A DNA stretch of 64,000 nt from Pseudomonadota bacterium (GCA_021845505.1 JAJZVU010000011.1:29744-93743), one strand, 5' to 3'. Counted from the first letter of the stretch, positions 15,923 to 25,517 are shown. Numbers and translations: made by a program. The notes: generated by a model from the sequence alone, not told the origin.

Positions 15923-18436
15923 TCAGGCGTCGAGCCACCGCCGCGGGCCGGCGCGGCGGGCGATGCCCCCCCGCGCATCGATGCGCATCAGGTGCAGCCA
16001 GCCGTTGTCGGCAAGCCGGGCCAGCAGCGGCTGGCGCTCGAGCACGCCTTCGATCGCCTGCTCCGCCGCCTCGATCAGCACCGTCAGGCGCAAGGGCTCG
16101 TGGATCCAGCGCGACCCGTCGTGCAGCGACTGCAACGCCAGGCCGATGCGCAGGTCCCCGCCGTTGCCCTCGAACACCCCGATGTCGCCGCCCACCACGT
16201 TGTGCAGCAGCTTGTTGCCGCTGCCCATGCGCTGCGGGTCGCAGGTGGAAGCGTGGTATTGCCAGTTGATCCAGTGCGCCACCAGCAGCGGCGCGGTCAT
16301 CAGCGCCTCCAGCCGGCTGGCGTCGGCGTCGTCCGCCGGGTCGTAGTCGTGCAGGAAGCAGCGCCCTTCGAGCACCGCGCCGACGCTGCGCCAGCGCGGC
16401 GCCAGGATCAACGCCGCGTTGCCCGCCAGGCCCCATTCGGGGCGCGTCTGCGCGCCATCGTTGGCGCGCTCGCGCAGTTGCCGCAACAGTCGCGCAGCCG
16501 GCACCCTGGGGTCGAGGCCCAGCCGCGGCGCGCGTTCGCGCCGCACCTGGTCGCAGGCCTGCTCGAGCGCGCCGTGCAGGCGCTGCCAGCGCTCGCGCGC
16601 GTGCTGGGGCAGCAGGTCGAGGTCGAAGGCCTGCACTTCGTCGGTGGTCGTGTTGTGCAGCGCGGCGACGAACACCGTCTGCCGCGGGATGTCGATTCCC
16701 TCCTCGACCAGCCCGGCGCGCACGCGGGGCTGGTTGAGCAGCCGCGCCAGCGCGCGCGCGTTGACCTCGCCGCTGTTGCCGCAACACGCGCCGCAGTCCA
16801 GCGCCGCGGCCTGCGGGTTGTTGCTGCTCTGGCTGGCGTGCGCGACCAGCAGCACCAGCGGCGCCAGGTCGCGCTGCAGGCCCATCGCGCGCAGCACCCC
16901 GGCCGCCAGCGCGACCTCGGCGGCCGGCTCCAGGCCCGACAAGCGCGGCCGGCACAGCGGACGGTAGCGCGCAGGCAGCCCGGCCAGGTCGTCGCTGACG
17001 CGGGATCGCGTCGACGGCAGCAGCCAGCGCGCCAGCGCCGGCAGGTGGGCCGCTCCGGCGGCCTCGACATAGCTGAACGCGGCCGCCGGCCAGCGACTCG
17101 CGCCGCCGCGTTGCTGCGCCCGCGCGAGTCGGCGTCGGCGCGCCGCCGCGGCGCGCTCGGTGTCCGGCGCCGAATCCCCGTCGGCCGTCCGCACGACTTC
17201 GTCGCGCAGTTCCAGCGCGGGCGCCAGCAGACCGGGCAACTGCGGCCTGCGCGCCTCGGTGGCCAGCGGGGTGTAGGCGGCGGGCAGCCCGAAGAACCCC
17301 GCGAAGCCCAGGGTCCGCACCGCCGGCCAGACGGCCTCGATGGCGCGCCGCAACGGCTCGCTGCGCACATCGATGCAGAACACCGCCTGCACCTCGGCGT
17401 GCGGCGGCGCCGGCCGCGCCGCGCCTTCCAGCCGGCTGACGAGCTCTCGCTGGTAGCTCAGGTCCAGCGCGAGCTGCCAGATTGCATCGGGCCACAGCGC
17501 GTGCTCGGCCTGCCGCAGCGACTCGGCCGCCCCGGTCCACGCACCCTGCACCGCTGCGAAGGCCGAGCGGGCCGCGGCATCGTCCTTGCACTCCAGCAGG
17601 ATCGCCCCCCAGGCCATGCGGATCGCCAGCAGGTCGCGCAGGTGGCTGTCCTCGCGCCCTTCGAGCCGCGCCTGCCAGCGCAGGTAGGCGCACCACGACG
17701 CCCACCCCTGCACGGTCAGCAGCACGGCCTCCAGGTAGTCGGCCCAGTGCCGCTGCGGCAGCCCCAGGCGCTGCAGCACCCATCGCTGGGCCTGCTCGCG
17801 TGTCGGCGGCAACGCCGCCAGGCCGCGCCGCAACCCGGGCAGGCCCATCAGCAGCCCGATGCCATGGTCATGGCCGATGCTGTCGCGCCAGAAGGCGTAC
17901 AGCCCCTGGCCGCGCTCGGGCTGCCAGTCCGCCTGCCGGCGATCGAAGTAGGCGGCGCAGGCCTGGCTGACCTGATGGGTGATGGCCTGGCGCCACGACA
18001 AGCGTTGCTGGCGCCGCGGGTCGTCATCCAGCGCGTCGATCAGCAGCGGCAGGCGCGGCAGCCCTGGCGCCTCGCCCAAGGCCTCGACGCAGCGCGCTTC
18101 GCTCCAGCCGCCTTCGCGCGCGCCCGGCGTCGCGTGCAGCGCGGCCTGCAGCGCGGCCGGCGCGATGCGCCCCTGCTCCCAGGCGCTGCGCACAAGCGGG
18201 CGCGGAGCGAACACCTGGATTCCGGCCAGCACGGCCATGCGGGCGGCCACTTCGCGCAGCGGGCGCCCGACGCGTTGCCAGTGGGGATTGACTGCGATCG
18301 CACGGTCCAGCGGCCACGCCGGCGCGATCTGCGCGCAGGCCTGCTCGCAGGCCGCGTCGATGCTCGCCAGCGAGTCGGTCGTGCGGCCCTCGGCTCGCGC
18401 CGCGGCCGCCACGCCACCACCTGCCGGCGCGTTCAT
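15923..18436 (-). CDS. dabA: DabA, carbonic-anhydrase-like subunit of the DAC inorganic-carbon pump (DUF2309)
   Basis: An 837-residue DUF2309 protein. The beta-carbonic-anhydrase-like zinc site is complete: C354 and D356 in VFCIDVRSEP, then H533 in LVAHASQSSNN and C548 in LDCGACCGNSG. The H-to-C spacing of 15 equals that of the characterised Halothiobacillus protein. With membrane partner DabB it converts CO2 to bicarbonate vectorially, powered by an ion gradient, and so accumulates inorganic carbon. The start ATG overlaps the dabB stop as ATGA, so the genes are translationally coupled. Its presence suggests autotrophic or CO2-limited growth, though DAC also occurs in heterotrophs. No carboxysome or RuBisCO gene is in the window. 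Confidence 0.93.
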   Translation of the reverse strand: MNAPAGGGVAAAARAEGRTTDSLASIDAACEQACAQIAPAWPLDRAIAVNPHWQRVGRPLREVAARMAVLAGIQVFAPRPLVRSAWEQGRIAPAALQAALHATPGAREGGWSEARCVEALGEAPGLPRLPLLIDALDDDPRRQQRLSWRQAITHQVSQACAAYFDRRQADWQPERGQGLYAFWRDSIGHDHGIGLLMGLPGLRRGLAALPPTREQAQRWVLQRLGLPQRHWADYLEAVLLTVQGWASWCAYLRWQARLEGREDSHLRDLLAIRMAWGAILLECKDDAAARSAFAAVQGAWTGAAESLRQAEHALWPDAIWQLALDLSYQRELVSRLEGAARPAPPHAEVQAVFCIDVRSEPLRRAIEAVWPAVRTLGFAGFFGLPAAYTPLATEARRPQLPGLLAPALELRDEVVRTADGDSAPDTERAAAARRRRLARAQQRGGASRWPAAAFSYVEAAGAAHLPALARWLLPSTRSRVSDDLAGLPARYRPLCRPRLSGLEPAAEVALAAGVLRAMGLQRDLAPLVLLVAHASQSSNNPQAAALDCGACCGNSGEVNARALARLLNQPRVRAGLVEEGIDIPRQTVFVAALHNTTTDEVQAFDLDLLPQHARERWQRLHGALEQACDQVRRERAPRLGLDPRVPAARLLRQLRERANDGAQTRPEWGLAGNAALILAPRWRSVGAVLEGRCFLHDYDPADDADASRLEALMTAPLLVAHWINWQYHASTCDPQRMGSGNKLLHNVVGGDIGVFEGNGGDLRIGLALQSLHDGSRWIHEPLRLTVLIEAAEQAIEGVLERQPLLARLADNGWLHLMRIDARGGIARRAGPRRWLDA

Positions 18437-20025
18437 CGGGCCCCCCAGGCGACGCTGCGCGCGGCCGCCCGCGGCTCGCGCCTGGCGCCGGCAGGAACCC
18501 AGCTCGCCGGCCACATCCGCAGCGCCACGCGGGTGTACGCCTCGTCGAGGTAGAAACCGGCATAGCTCCAGCGCCGGCATGCCCACAGCAGGCGCGGGCG
18601 CAAGTGCAGCGCGGCCAGCGCCAGGTAGCCCAGCGCCATGCCGGCCAGCGCCACCACGCCGGCAGCCGGCCACGGCGCGTCGTGCACCCCCAGCGCCAGC
18701 CGATGCATCAGCTGCGCGGCGAGCGTCAGCGCCAGCAGCCATGCGAGCCCGGCCGCGGCGCGGCTCGCGATCGCGCCGCGCCGCCCGGCCGCCCGCGCGG
18801 GAAGCCACAGCAGCGGCGCCCAGGCCAGCGCGACCACCGCGATCCACCACCACGGCCAGGCCTCGCCGCCGCAGCCGCGCTGCACCGAAGCCAGCACCGC
18901 AGCGGCCAGCCACGGCGCAGCCAGCACGCTGCACGCGCTGACCGGCAGCGCTTCGTGCAGCGCCTGCAGCCCGGACTCGCGCACCGCGCCGGGTGCCGAC
19001 AGGAAGGCCTGTGCCTTGTAGAGCGAATGACCGATCAGGTGCAGCGCCGCCAGTTGGTACAGCCCGAGCCCGCACTCCATCACCATGAAGCCCATCTGCG
19101 CCACCGTGGACCATGCCAGCCGCACCTTGATGCTCACCCGTGTCAGGCTGACCATCCCGGCCAGCGTCGCGCTGGCCAGCCCGCCGGCGACCAGCAGCCA
19201 GCGCGCCGCCGTCGACGTGGCCAGCAGCGGCGCGAACACGATGAGCACGTAGCCCCCCAGGTTGACCACCCCGGCGTGCAGCAACGCCGACACCGGCGTG
19301 GGTGCCTCCATGACCTGGATCAGCCAGCCGTGCACCGGCAGCAGCGCGGTGCGCAGCAGCACGGCCAGCACCAGCAGCAGCGCGCCGGCCTGCAGCGCGG
19401 CCGACGCCGGCGCGTGCTGCAGCCGCTGTGCCAGCGCGGGCAGCGAAGCGCTTCCCGACTGCCACCAGACCAGCCCGGCAGCGCCCAGCAGCAGCAGGTC
19501 GGCCAGCCTGTCGGCGATGCGCTTCTTGTGCGCCGCCAGCAGCGCGAAGGGCCTCTCGCGATAAAAGCACAACAGACCATGCAGCGCCGCCGCGACACCG
19601 GCCCAGGCGGCGATGAGCACCAGCCAGTTGCCGGCCAGCAGCAGCCACTGCACACCGGCCAGCACGCCGGCCAGCCCCGCCGCGTAGCGGCGCTGCCCCG
19701 GTTCGCCCTGCAGGTAGCGCGACGAAAAGCTGCCGATCACCGTGCCCAGGAACTGCACCAGCAGCGCGAGCCAGGCGCCCAGCGGCCACAGCGCCAGGCC
19801 ACCGGCCAGCGGCGCGGCGGGCGCACCGTGCAGCCAGCGAGGGTGCAGCCACTGCCAGGCCAGCGCCGCGGCGGCGCCGAGCAGCGCGGCAGCGCACGAG
19901 GCCAGCAGCCAGCGCCAGGCCAGCGGGTCGCCGGCGCGGCGTGCCAGCCGGATCGACAGCGCGCAACAGGACATGAGGACGGCAGGGGCCAGCGCGGCCG
20001 CGGCAAGCAGCTGAGGTATGGGCAT
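18433..20025 (-). CDS. dabB: DabB, NuoL/MrpA-like membrane subunit of the DAC pump
   Basis: A 530-residue polytopic protein related to NADH-quinone oxidoreductase subunit 5 and Mrp antiporter subunits: about 13 helices, with LLPVHGWLIQVMEAPTPVSA and LLHAGVVNLGGY (the conserved quinone-oxidoreductase block) and a HLIGHSLYKAQAFL helix carrying the His/Lys of the ion path. No other nuo or mrp gene is nearby, and it overlaps dabA by 4 bp, which identifies it as DabB. It would couple cation flow to DabA. Transcribed from the intergenic region shared with the divergent LysR gene. Confidence 0.92.
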   Translation of the reverse strand: MPIPQLLAAAALAPAVLMSCCALSIRLARRAGDPLAWRWLLASCAAALLGAAAALAWQWLHPRWLHGAPAAPLAGGLALWPLGAWLALLVQFLGTVIGSFSSRYLQGEPGQRRYAAGLAGVLAGVQWLLLAGNWLVLIAAWAGVAAALHGLLCFYRERPFALLAAHKKRIADRLADLLLLGAAGLVWWQSGSASLPALAQRLQHAPASAALQAGALLLVLAVLLRTALLPVHGWLIQVMEAPTPVSALLHAGVVNLGGYVLIVFAPLLATSTAARWLLVAGGLASATLAGMVSLTRVSIKVRLAWSTVAQMGFMVMECGLGLYQLAALHLIGHSLYKAQAFLSAPGAVRESGLQALHEALPVSACSVLAAPWLAAAVLASVQRGCGGEAWPWWWIAVVALAWAPLLWLPARAAGRRGAIASRAAAGLAWLLALTLAAQLMHRLALGVHDAPWPAAGVVALAGMALGYLALAALHLRPRLLWACRRWSYAGFYLDEAYTRVALRMWPASWVPAGARREPRAAARSVAWGAR

Positions 20026-20084
20026 TCCGGATACGGGCGGGTGGTCTTGCCGATATGGTGCCCGCGGGCCGTCATTCTGTAAAA

Positions 20085-20120
20085 TTCATTGATATGAACA
20101 GTTCGTTCTGTAAAAACGAA
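20085..20120. promoter_or_regulatory. LysR-type operator region between dabB and its divergent regulator
   Basis: The 97-bp divergent gap contains two inverted repeats in an AT-rich stretch: TTCAT-N4-ATGAA at 20085-20098 (which includes a T-N11-A LysR motif) and TTCGTT-N7-AACGAA at 20102-20120, ending just before the regulator's ATG. These are good candidates for the recognition and activation sites of the LysR protein, controlling dabBA and itself. Confidence 0.6.
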
Positions 20121-20122
20121 TC

Positions 20123-21061
20123 ATGAACTTGGACCGCCTGAACTTCCGCCACCTGCTGTACTTCTGGCGTGTCGCCGGCACCGGGCATCTCACGCGTGCC
20201 GCGCAGGAACTGCACGTCTCGCAGTCGGCGCTTTCGACCCAGATCCGCCAGCTCGAGGAGCGACTGGGCGAGGCGCTGTTCGAGCGCGACGGCCGACGGC
20301 TGGTGCTCACCGCGACAGGCCAGATCGTGCAGTCGTACGCCGAGAACATCTTCGGCCTCGGGCAGGAACTGCTGGGCCGCCTCGACGGCCAGGGCCAGGG
20401 CGCGTTCAGGCTGCGCGTCGGCAGCGTGGCCACGCTGTCGCGCAACTACCAGGAGAACTGGATCCGCCCGCTGCTGGCCGACCCGGCGGTGACCTTGAGC
20501 CTGGAGTCGGGGATGCTCGGCGAACTGCTCGAGCGCCTGCTGCAGCATCGGCTGGACGTGGTGCTTTCCAACGAGGCGGTCGCCGCGGAGTCCGAGCGAC
20601 CGTTCCATTGCCGCTTCCTCGGCAGCCAGGCGATCTCGCTGGTCGGGCCCGCGGCCACCTGGAAGCGCCGCCGGCTGCGCGTCCCCGAGGACCTGCACGA
20701 CAAGGACCTGGCGCTGCCCGGTCCGCGCCACGCGCTGCGCGGGCAGTTCGACGCGCTGTGCATGGCCGCCGGAGTCAGGCCCCGCTGTCGCGCCGAGGTC
20801 GACGACATGGCGATGCTGCGGCTGATCGCCCGCGACAGCGGCTGGCTGACCGTGCTGCCCGAGGTGGTGGTGCAGGACGAACTGCGCACCGGCAGCCTGG
20901 TCAAGGTCGGCCGTTCCGAACAACTGCAGGAACATTTCTACGCCATCACGACCAGCCACCGGCATCGGCTCGAGCGCCTGGAAGGCCTGCTCGAGGGCTC
21001 TTCGCGCGCGCTGCGGCCGACGCGCGGCCGACAGGCCCTACACTCTGCGCCCAGCGCCTGA
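20123..21061 (+). CDS. LysR-family regulator, NhaR-like, divergent from dabBA
   Basis: A 312-residue LysR-type protein. The N-terminus LNFRHLLYFWRVAGTGHLTR with the HTH ending in LSTQIRQLEERLGEALFER is close to NhaR, the sodium-responsive activator of the NhaA antiporter, rather than to CbbR. The effector domain spans about 90-290. Divergent orientation and the dyads in the 97-bp gap indicate it controls dabB-dabA. A cation-sensing or inorganic-carbon-sensing role is inference, attractive because DabB is an ion-translocating antiporter-like subunit. Confidence 0.85.
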   Translation: MNLDRLNFRHLLYFWRVAGTGHLTRAAQELHVSQSALSTQIRQLEERLGEALFERDGRRLVLTATGQIVQSYAENIFGLGQELLGRLDGQGQGAFRLRVGSVATLSRNYQENWIRPLLADPAVTLSLESGMLGELLERLLQHRLDVVLSNEAVAAESERPFHCRFLGSQAISLVGPAATWKRRRLRVPEDLHDKDLALPGPRHALRGQFDALCMAAGVRPRCRAEVDDMAMLRLIARDSGWLTVLPEVVVQDELRTGSLVKVGRSEQLQEHFYAITTSHRHRLERLEGLLEGSSRALRPTRGRQALHSAPSA

Positions 21062-21121
21062 ACGCGACACCCGATCGCCGCCTGGCCGCGGGCCAGGCGC
21101 GCAACCCTCTTTTGCCGACCC

Positions 21122-23047
21122 ATGATGACCGACCTCGAAGCCCTGCGCGCCCGCGCGGTTGCCTACCAGACCCGATCCGCCGCGGCCGCGGTGGAAGTCG
21201 AATTCGCCTCCACCCCGCAGCTCGTCCAAACGCTCGAAGGGCCGGTTCGATGCCAGGCCGGCGACGCCATCCTGACCGGGGTCCAGGGCGAGCGCTGGCC
21301 GGTCGCGCGCGAGCGGTTCGAGCGCAAGTACGAGCCCGCGGGCGGCCAGGCCGCCGGCCTTCCGGGACCTTACCGCAAGCGCTTCGCGCGCGTCCAGGCG
21401 ACGCGGCTGCAGGCGGGGCTGGAGTTGGCGCTGTCCGGCGACCGCGGTCGCCTCTGCGGGCAGCCTGGCGACTGGTGCGTCTGGTACGCGCCGGACGACG
21501 CGGCGATCGTCGCGGCCGACGTGTTCCCGAAGACCTACGAACTCTCGCGCGTCCCGGTGTACGTCGGCCTCGCCGAACTGCCGCAAGCGGCGCGCGCGCA
21601 GGCCGCCGCCGCGTGCGCCGGGCTGCAGCAGCTGCTGCGCTGCACTCCGCTGGTGTGCGCCGACCACTCCGACGAGCGCGGCGACGCCGAGCCGATCTGG
21701 TTCCGGGTGGTCGACGGCGCCAGCCGGCACGAGCGCCACGCGATCGCGCCGAGCCTGGAAGTCCGGCTCGCCGACCTGACGGGTGGGCGCGTGGCCGAGG
21801 CGCTGCGCGAGGCGCTGCGCCGCGCAAGCCTGCTGGGCTTCAGCCGCGAGCGCATCCGCGATCTGTGCTCGGCGCAGCCCGCCGAGCAGGAGGCGGCGCT
21901 GGGCATGCTCGATACGGTGGTCGCCCAGCTGGTCGCGGTGGACCGCTTCAACGGCTGGCTGGCAGCCGACGACCCCGATCCGGATGCCGCGCGCCAGGCC
22001 GAAACCGCCTGGACCGTCGAGCCCTCGAACTTCATCGAGGCCAGGCAGCACATCGCCGAGCCCGACGGTCTGGCCCGACTGGTGCGCATCGGCGCGGTCG
22101 CCGACAGCGCGGCGGTGCACTACCAGACTCGATGGCAGCAGCTGGTGCTGGCGACGACCAAGGAGATCGCCGCGGGCGCGAAGGGAACTGCCGTCGACAA
22201 GGCCGTCGCACTGGCCGCGCTGCTGCTGCGCCGCCCGCTGTCGCTGGTCGCGCTGGGCATGTTCGCCGCGCTGATGCTCGCGGCTGCGCCGGAACTGGGC
22301 GGGCAGCGATGGATCGCCGGCGGTTCGCTGCCGTTCCTGGTGCTGTACATCGCTGCGCTCGGCGTCGCCTGGTGGCGCTACGCGCGCGCCAAGTCGGAGC
22401 GTTGGGAGGGCACCCACCAGGACCTTCGGCTGCTCGCCGAATGGCTGCGCGTGGAGCATGCGCGGGTGATCGCCGGCAGCGGTGTCTCGGTGCTCGAATG
22501 CCTGCAGGTGCGCCAGCATGCCGACTCGGGCTGGGTGCGGCTGGCGCTGCGCTCGCTGCTGCACGCCCAGCCGGTGGCCGCCGCCAGCGACCCTGGCGGG
22601 TTGGCGTGGGTGCACCGGCACTTCGTCGGGACACAGCTCCGCTACCACAAGGAAACGCTGATCACCCGCCGCGAAGCAGCGATCGGCCTGCTGTCCTTCG
22701 GTGGGCGACTGGGTGCGCGACTGTTCCTCTTCACCCTGCTGTCGCTGCTGGCGTGGGAGATCGTCTGCGTGGCGCTGCACCGCGACGCCGGCTGGCCCGG
22801 CCACCTGCTGGCGATCACCCAGCTGGTGTCGCTGGCCTTCTGGGGAGCGATGCGCAAGACCATCGACGTGCTGGGTCTGGAGCAGGAAGTGGTGCGCGCC
22901 GAGGTCGTGCTGCATGCCCTGACCCAGGCCGAGCGCAGGCAGGAGCTCGACGGCGTGCTGGACGCGACCCGCACCTTCGCCAAGGACCAGGAAGACTGGC
23001 ATTCGCTGCACCGCAGCAAGCCGGTCGAGGCCACCACGGGCGCCTGA
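21122..23047 (+). CDS. PGDYG-domain protein with two pairs of transmembrane helices
   Basis: A 641-residue protein. Residues 1-100 resemble the PGDYG module: a conserved RCQAGDAILTGVQGERWPVA segment and RFERKYEP. The middle (about 100-360) is soluble, acidic and unassigned. Two helix pairs follow, at about 375-415 and 540-590, the hairpins separated by a charged soluble loop (RWEGTHQDLRLLAEWLRVEH), a layout like SLATT/DUF4231 pore-type modules found in bacterial conflict and NTPase-linked systems. The C-terminal 50 residues are helical. It starts 61 bp after the LysR gene and may be co-transcribed. I cannot assign a function; membrane effector or sensor is a guess. Confidence 0.7.
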   Translation: MMTDLEALRARAVAYQTRSAAAAVEVEFASTPQLVQTLEGPVRCQAGDAILTGVQGERWPVARERFERKYEPAGGQAAGLPGPYRKRFARVQATRLQAGLELALSGDRGRLCGQPGDWCVWYAPDDAAIVAADVFPKTYELSRVPVYVGLAELPQAARAQAAAACAGLQQLLRCTPLVCADHSDERGDAEPIWFRVVDGASRHERHAIAPSLEVRLADLTGGRVAEALREALRRASLLGFSRERIRDLCSAQPAEQEAALGMLDTVVAQLVAVDRFNGWLAADDPDPDAARQAETAWTVEPSNFIEARQHIAEPDGLARLVRIGAVADSAAVHYQTRWQQLVLATTKEIAAGAKGTAVDKAVALAALLLRRPLSLVALGMFAALMLAAAPELGGQRWIAGGSLPFLVLYIAALGVAWWRYARAKSERWEGTHQDLRLLAEWLRVEHARVIAGSGVSVLECLQVRQHADSGWVRLALRSLLHAQPVAAASDPGGLAWVHRHFVGTQLRYHKETLITRREAAIGLLSFGGRLGARLFLFTLLSLLAWEIVCVALHRDAGWPGHLLAITQLVSLAFWGAMRKTIDVLGLEQEVVRAEVVLHALTQAERRQELDGVLDATRTFAKDQEDWHSLHRSKPVEATTGA

Positions 23048-23099
23048 TCCCGCGATTCCCTGATCCCGCGATTCGGTTGGCGGCCCGACCCGCGCGCGG

Positions 23100-24461
23100 T
23101 CAACCCGCGCCGCTGCGCGCGACGCGCAGCAGCGCGAGCGTGCCGCAGGCCATCAGCGCGGCCGCCAGCGCGAAACCCAGCGCCGGCGACACGGCGCTCC
23201 ACAGCAAGCCGACCGCGGCGCTGGAGACGAACCGGGCGACGCCGTTGACCGTGCCCAGCGCCCCGTAGCCCAGGCCCAGCTCGCGGGCATCGATCATCTC
23301 CGCGCTGACCGTGGGCTCCAGCGCCTCCTCGACCGCGACGTACAGCCCGGCGCACAGGAAAATGGTCGCCAGCAAAGGCAGGCCGGCGCTTCCCGCCACG
23401 AAGGCCCAGGCGGTCAGCGCCGCGGTCAGCGCGCCCAGCGCATAGCCGCCGACCAGCAGCGGCAGGTGGCCGACGCGATCGGCCAGCGCGCCGATCGGAT
23501 AGGACATCACCACCTGCACCAGGTTGCGCCCGACGAACAGCAGACCGGCGACCTGCGCCGCCTCGACCACGCCCAGCGACGGCGTGAGCAGGCCGGTCGC
23601 GGCGAGGATCAGCAGCGAGGCCGAGAAGTCCCCCATGCCGAACAGAGCGACCGCGCCGAGGTAGCGCCGGAAGCGCGTCGGCAGTCCGCGCAGCGAGCGC
23701 AGCAGCCGCGCGTCGGGGTTGGGCGAGCGCCGCGGATCGTGCACCAGCGCGACAAAGGCCAGCGCGGCCAGCGCGCCGGGAATCAGCGAAAGCCAGAGGA
23801 CCAGCCGGAACGGCGCGGCAGGGTCGCGCCACGGCAGCCCATGCGCCCAGCCCAGCAGCCCGACTCCCAGCAGCGGCCCGAGCACCGCGCCGACGGTATC
23901 GGCGGCGCGATGGAAGCCGAAGGCGCGCCCCTTGGTCTGCGGGGTCACCGCCTGCACCACGATGGCATCGCGCAGCGGCCCGCGCAGCCCCTTGCCGAAC
24001 CACGACGCCAGCCGGCCCAGCAGCAGCAACGGCCAGCCGCCGGCCAGCGCGATCAACGCCTGGCCGAGCGGCGTCAGCGCATAGCCCAGCACGACCAGCA
24101 GCTTGCGGTGCCCCAGCCTGTCGGCGGCATGGCCGGCGAACATCCTGGTGAAACTGGCCAGCGCATCGGCGCTGCCCTCGATCAGCCCGAGCGCGCTCGC
24201 CGGCAGCCCCAGCACCGCCAGCAGGCCGGGCAGCAGCACCGTGGCGGTCTCGTAGCACAGGTCCCCGAGCGCGCTGGTCAGCCCGGCCCCGAGCACGGTG
24301 CGGTTGAGCCAGTTGCCGGCCGCGCCATCGGCCTGGACTGTCGGGCCGGGCTGGTTCAAGTCGATGCCTCCGTCGATCGGCGGCCGGCTCGATGACCGGC
24401 TCCCGGTCGTCCCCGGCCGCGCCGGGCGCGGCCGACCCGGCCTCGTCGGCCATGCGGCCAT
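23100..24461 (-). CDS. MFS transporter (drug/metabolite efflux type)
   Basis: A 453-residue major-facilitator protein with about 12 helices. Motif A-like loops are present in both halves (GHAADRLGHRKLLVVLGYAL and IGALADRVGHLPLLVGGYAL), and a motif such as GKGLRGPLRDAIV follows helix 4, as in putative multidrug exporters of the YfcJ/RhmT-like sort. The substrate is unknown. The first 45 residues are Pro/Arg-rich and non-membrane, so the real start may be at a downstream codon. It begins 45 bp after the degenerate GGDEF gene and may be the last gene of that operon. Confidence 0.82.
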   Translation of the reverse strand: MAAWPTRPGRPRPARPGTTGSRSSSRPPIDGGIDLNQPGPTVQADGAAGNWLNRTVLGAGLTSALGDLCYETATVLLPGLLAVLGLPASALGLIEGSADALASFTRMFAGHAADRLGHRKLLVVLGYALTPLGQALIALAGGWPLLLLGRLASWFGKGLRGPLRDAIVVQAVTPQTKGRAFGFHRAADTVGAVLGPLLGVGLLGWAHGLPWRDPAAPFRLVLWLSLIPGALAALAFVALVHDPRRSPNPDARLLRSLRGLPTRFRRYLGAVALFGMGDFSASLLILAATGLLTPSLGVVEAAQVAGLLFVGRNLVQVVMSYPIGALADRVGHLPLLVGGYALGALTAALTAWAFVAGSAGLPLLATIFLCAGLYVAVEEALEPTVSAEMIDARELGLGYGALGTVNGVARFVSSAAVGLLWSAVSPALGFALAAALMACGTLALLRVARSGAG

Positions 24462-24506
24462 TACAGCACAGCCATCGCCGGTCGCGGCTTCGCCCGGCTG
24501 TGCGCG

Positions 24507-25517
24507 TCAGCTCGGTCGCTGCCCGCTGCCGCCGCCGGGCGGCTGCACGATGCGCCAGCGCAGCCCGGGTGCCGGGTCGCCCTCGAGCGCGTCGAGCGCG
24601 CCGCGAGCCAGGTCCAGCAACTCGGCGGCCGGCTGGCGCGCCGCGCGCACCAGCACCAGACCGATGCGCGCCGGCCCGTGGCACGACCCCGCGCCGTCCC
24701 GCGAGCGCGCTGCCCAGGCGCCCAGCATGCGTTCCAGCGCCTGGCGCGGCTGTCCCGGTTCGAGGTCGCGGATCAGCAGCCCGAAGACGTCATCGCCCAG
24801 CCGCGCGATGAAATCGCGGTGGCGCAGCGCCGCCTGCAACTGCTGCGCGCAGTCGCGCGCGGCCGCGTCGTTCCAGGAGGCTCCGCGCGGTGCGCGCAGG
24901 CCTTGCAGCAGACCCGCGGCGAAGTGGTAGCCCGGCTCGCCGCCGAGCGCCGCTTCGCGCTCCAGGCGCTCGGAAAACGCCAGCGCGTTGGGCAGGCCGG
25001 TCGCGGCGTCGTGGCGCGCCACATACCCCCGGCGCGCGCAGTCCAGCATCAGCGAGGACTTGAGGTCGAGGTCGTCCAGCGCCCTTCCCAGGAGTTCGAC
25101 GACCCAGCCGACCAGCGATGCGGCGTCGGCGCAAGGCGGCTGCCCGTCCGCGCAGCGCAACGCCAGCAGCAGGTGCACACGGCCGGCGCGGCGCACCGGC
25201 GCGACGATCGCGCAGCCGCTGCCGCCCCGGCTTGGCGCCACCTCGACGCAGCCACCTTGCCAGCTGCGCGCGGCGGCGGCGCACAGCTCCGGCCACGACA
25301 CCATCGCGGCCGGCTCGCCGCCGCGCGGCAGCACGTCGGTCCAGCCCTGCGCGCCCCGGCCCGGCTTGAGCACGGCCGCGTCGTCGAACACACCCCCGGC
25401 GAGCATCGCGCGGCACACGGCGCGCAGCGCGGTCTGCGCCTTGGCGGGCGCCAGCAGCGCGTCGGCGTCGTACACCAGCGCCCGGTACAGCGCGCTCATC
25501 GCGGCTTGCGTGTCCAT
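24507..25517 (-). CDS. Degenerate GGDEF-domain protein
   Basis: A 336-residue soluble protein. The N-terminal half (1-165) is GAF-like. The C-terminal half is a GGDEF fold: the entry motif HDAATGLPNALAFSERLE is preserved, but the active-site signature reads LGDDVF in place of GGDEF, so diguanylate cyclase activity is doubtful and a c-di-GMP- or GTP-binding or scaffold role is more likely. It follows the chemoreceptor gene by 56 bp at the end of a cheR-cheB-cheW-MCP unit and is probably part of its signalling output. Confidence 0.8.
   Translation of the reverse strand: MDTQAAMSALYRALVYDADALLAPAKAQTALRAVCRAMLAGGVFDDAAVLKPGRGAQGWTDVLPRGGEPAAMVSWPELCAAAARSWQGGCVEVAPSRGGSGCAIVAPVRRAGRVHLLLALRCADGQPPCADAASLVGWVVELLGRALDDLDLKSSLMLDCARRGYVARHDAATGLPNALAFSERLEREAALGGEPGYHFAAGLLQGLRAPRGASWNDAAARDCAQQLQAALRHRDFIARLGDDVFGLLIRDLEPGQPRQALERMLGAWAARSRDGAGSCHGPARIGLVLVRAARQPAAELLDLARGALDALEGDPAPGLRWRIVQPPGGGSGQRPS

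Noticed and set aside
15032..18553. A 1173-codon plus-strand open frame antisense to dabA
   Set aside because: High GC at third codon positions keeps antisense frames open. The product is Arg/Gln/His/Ala-rich without domains, while the minus-strand dabA has complete family motifs.
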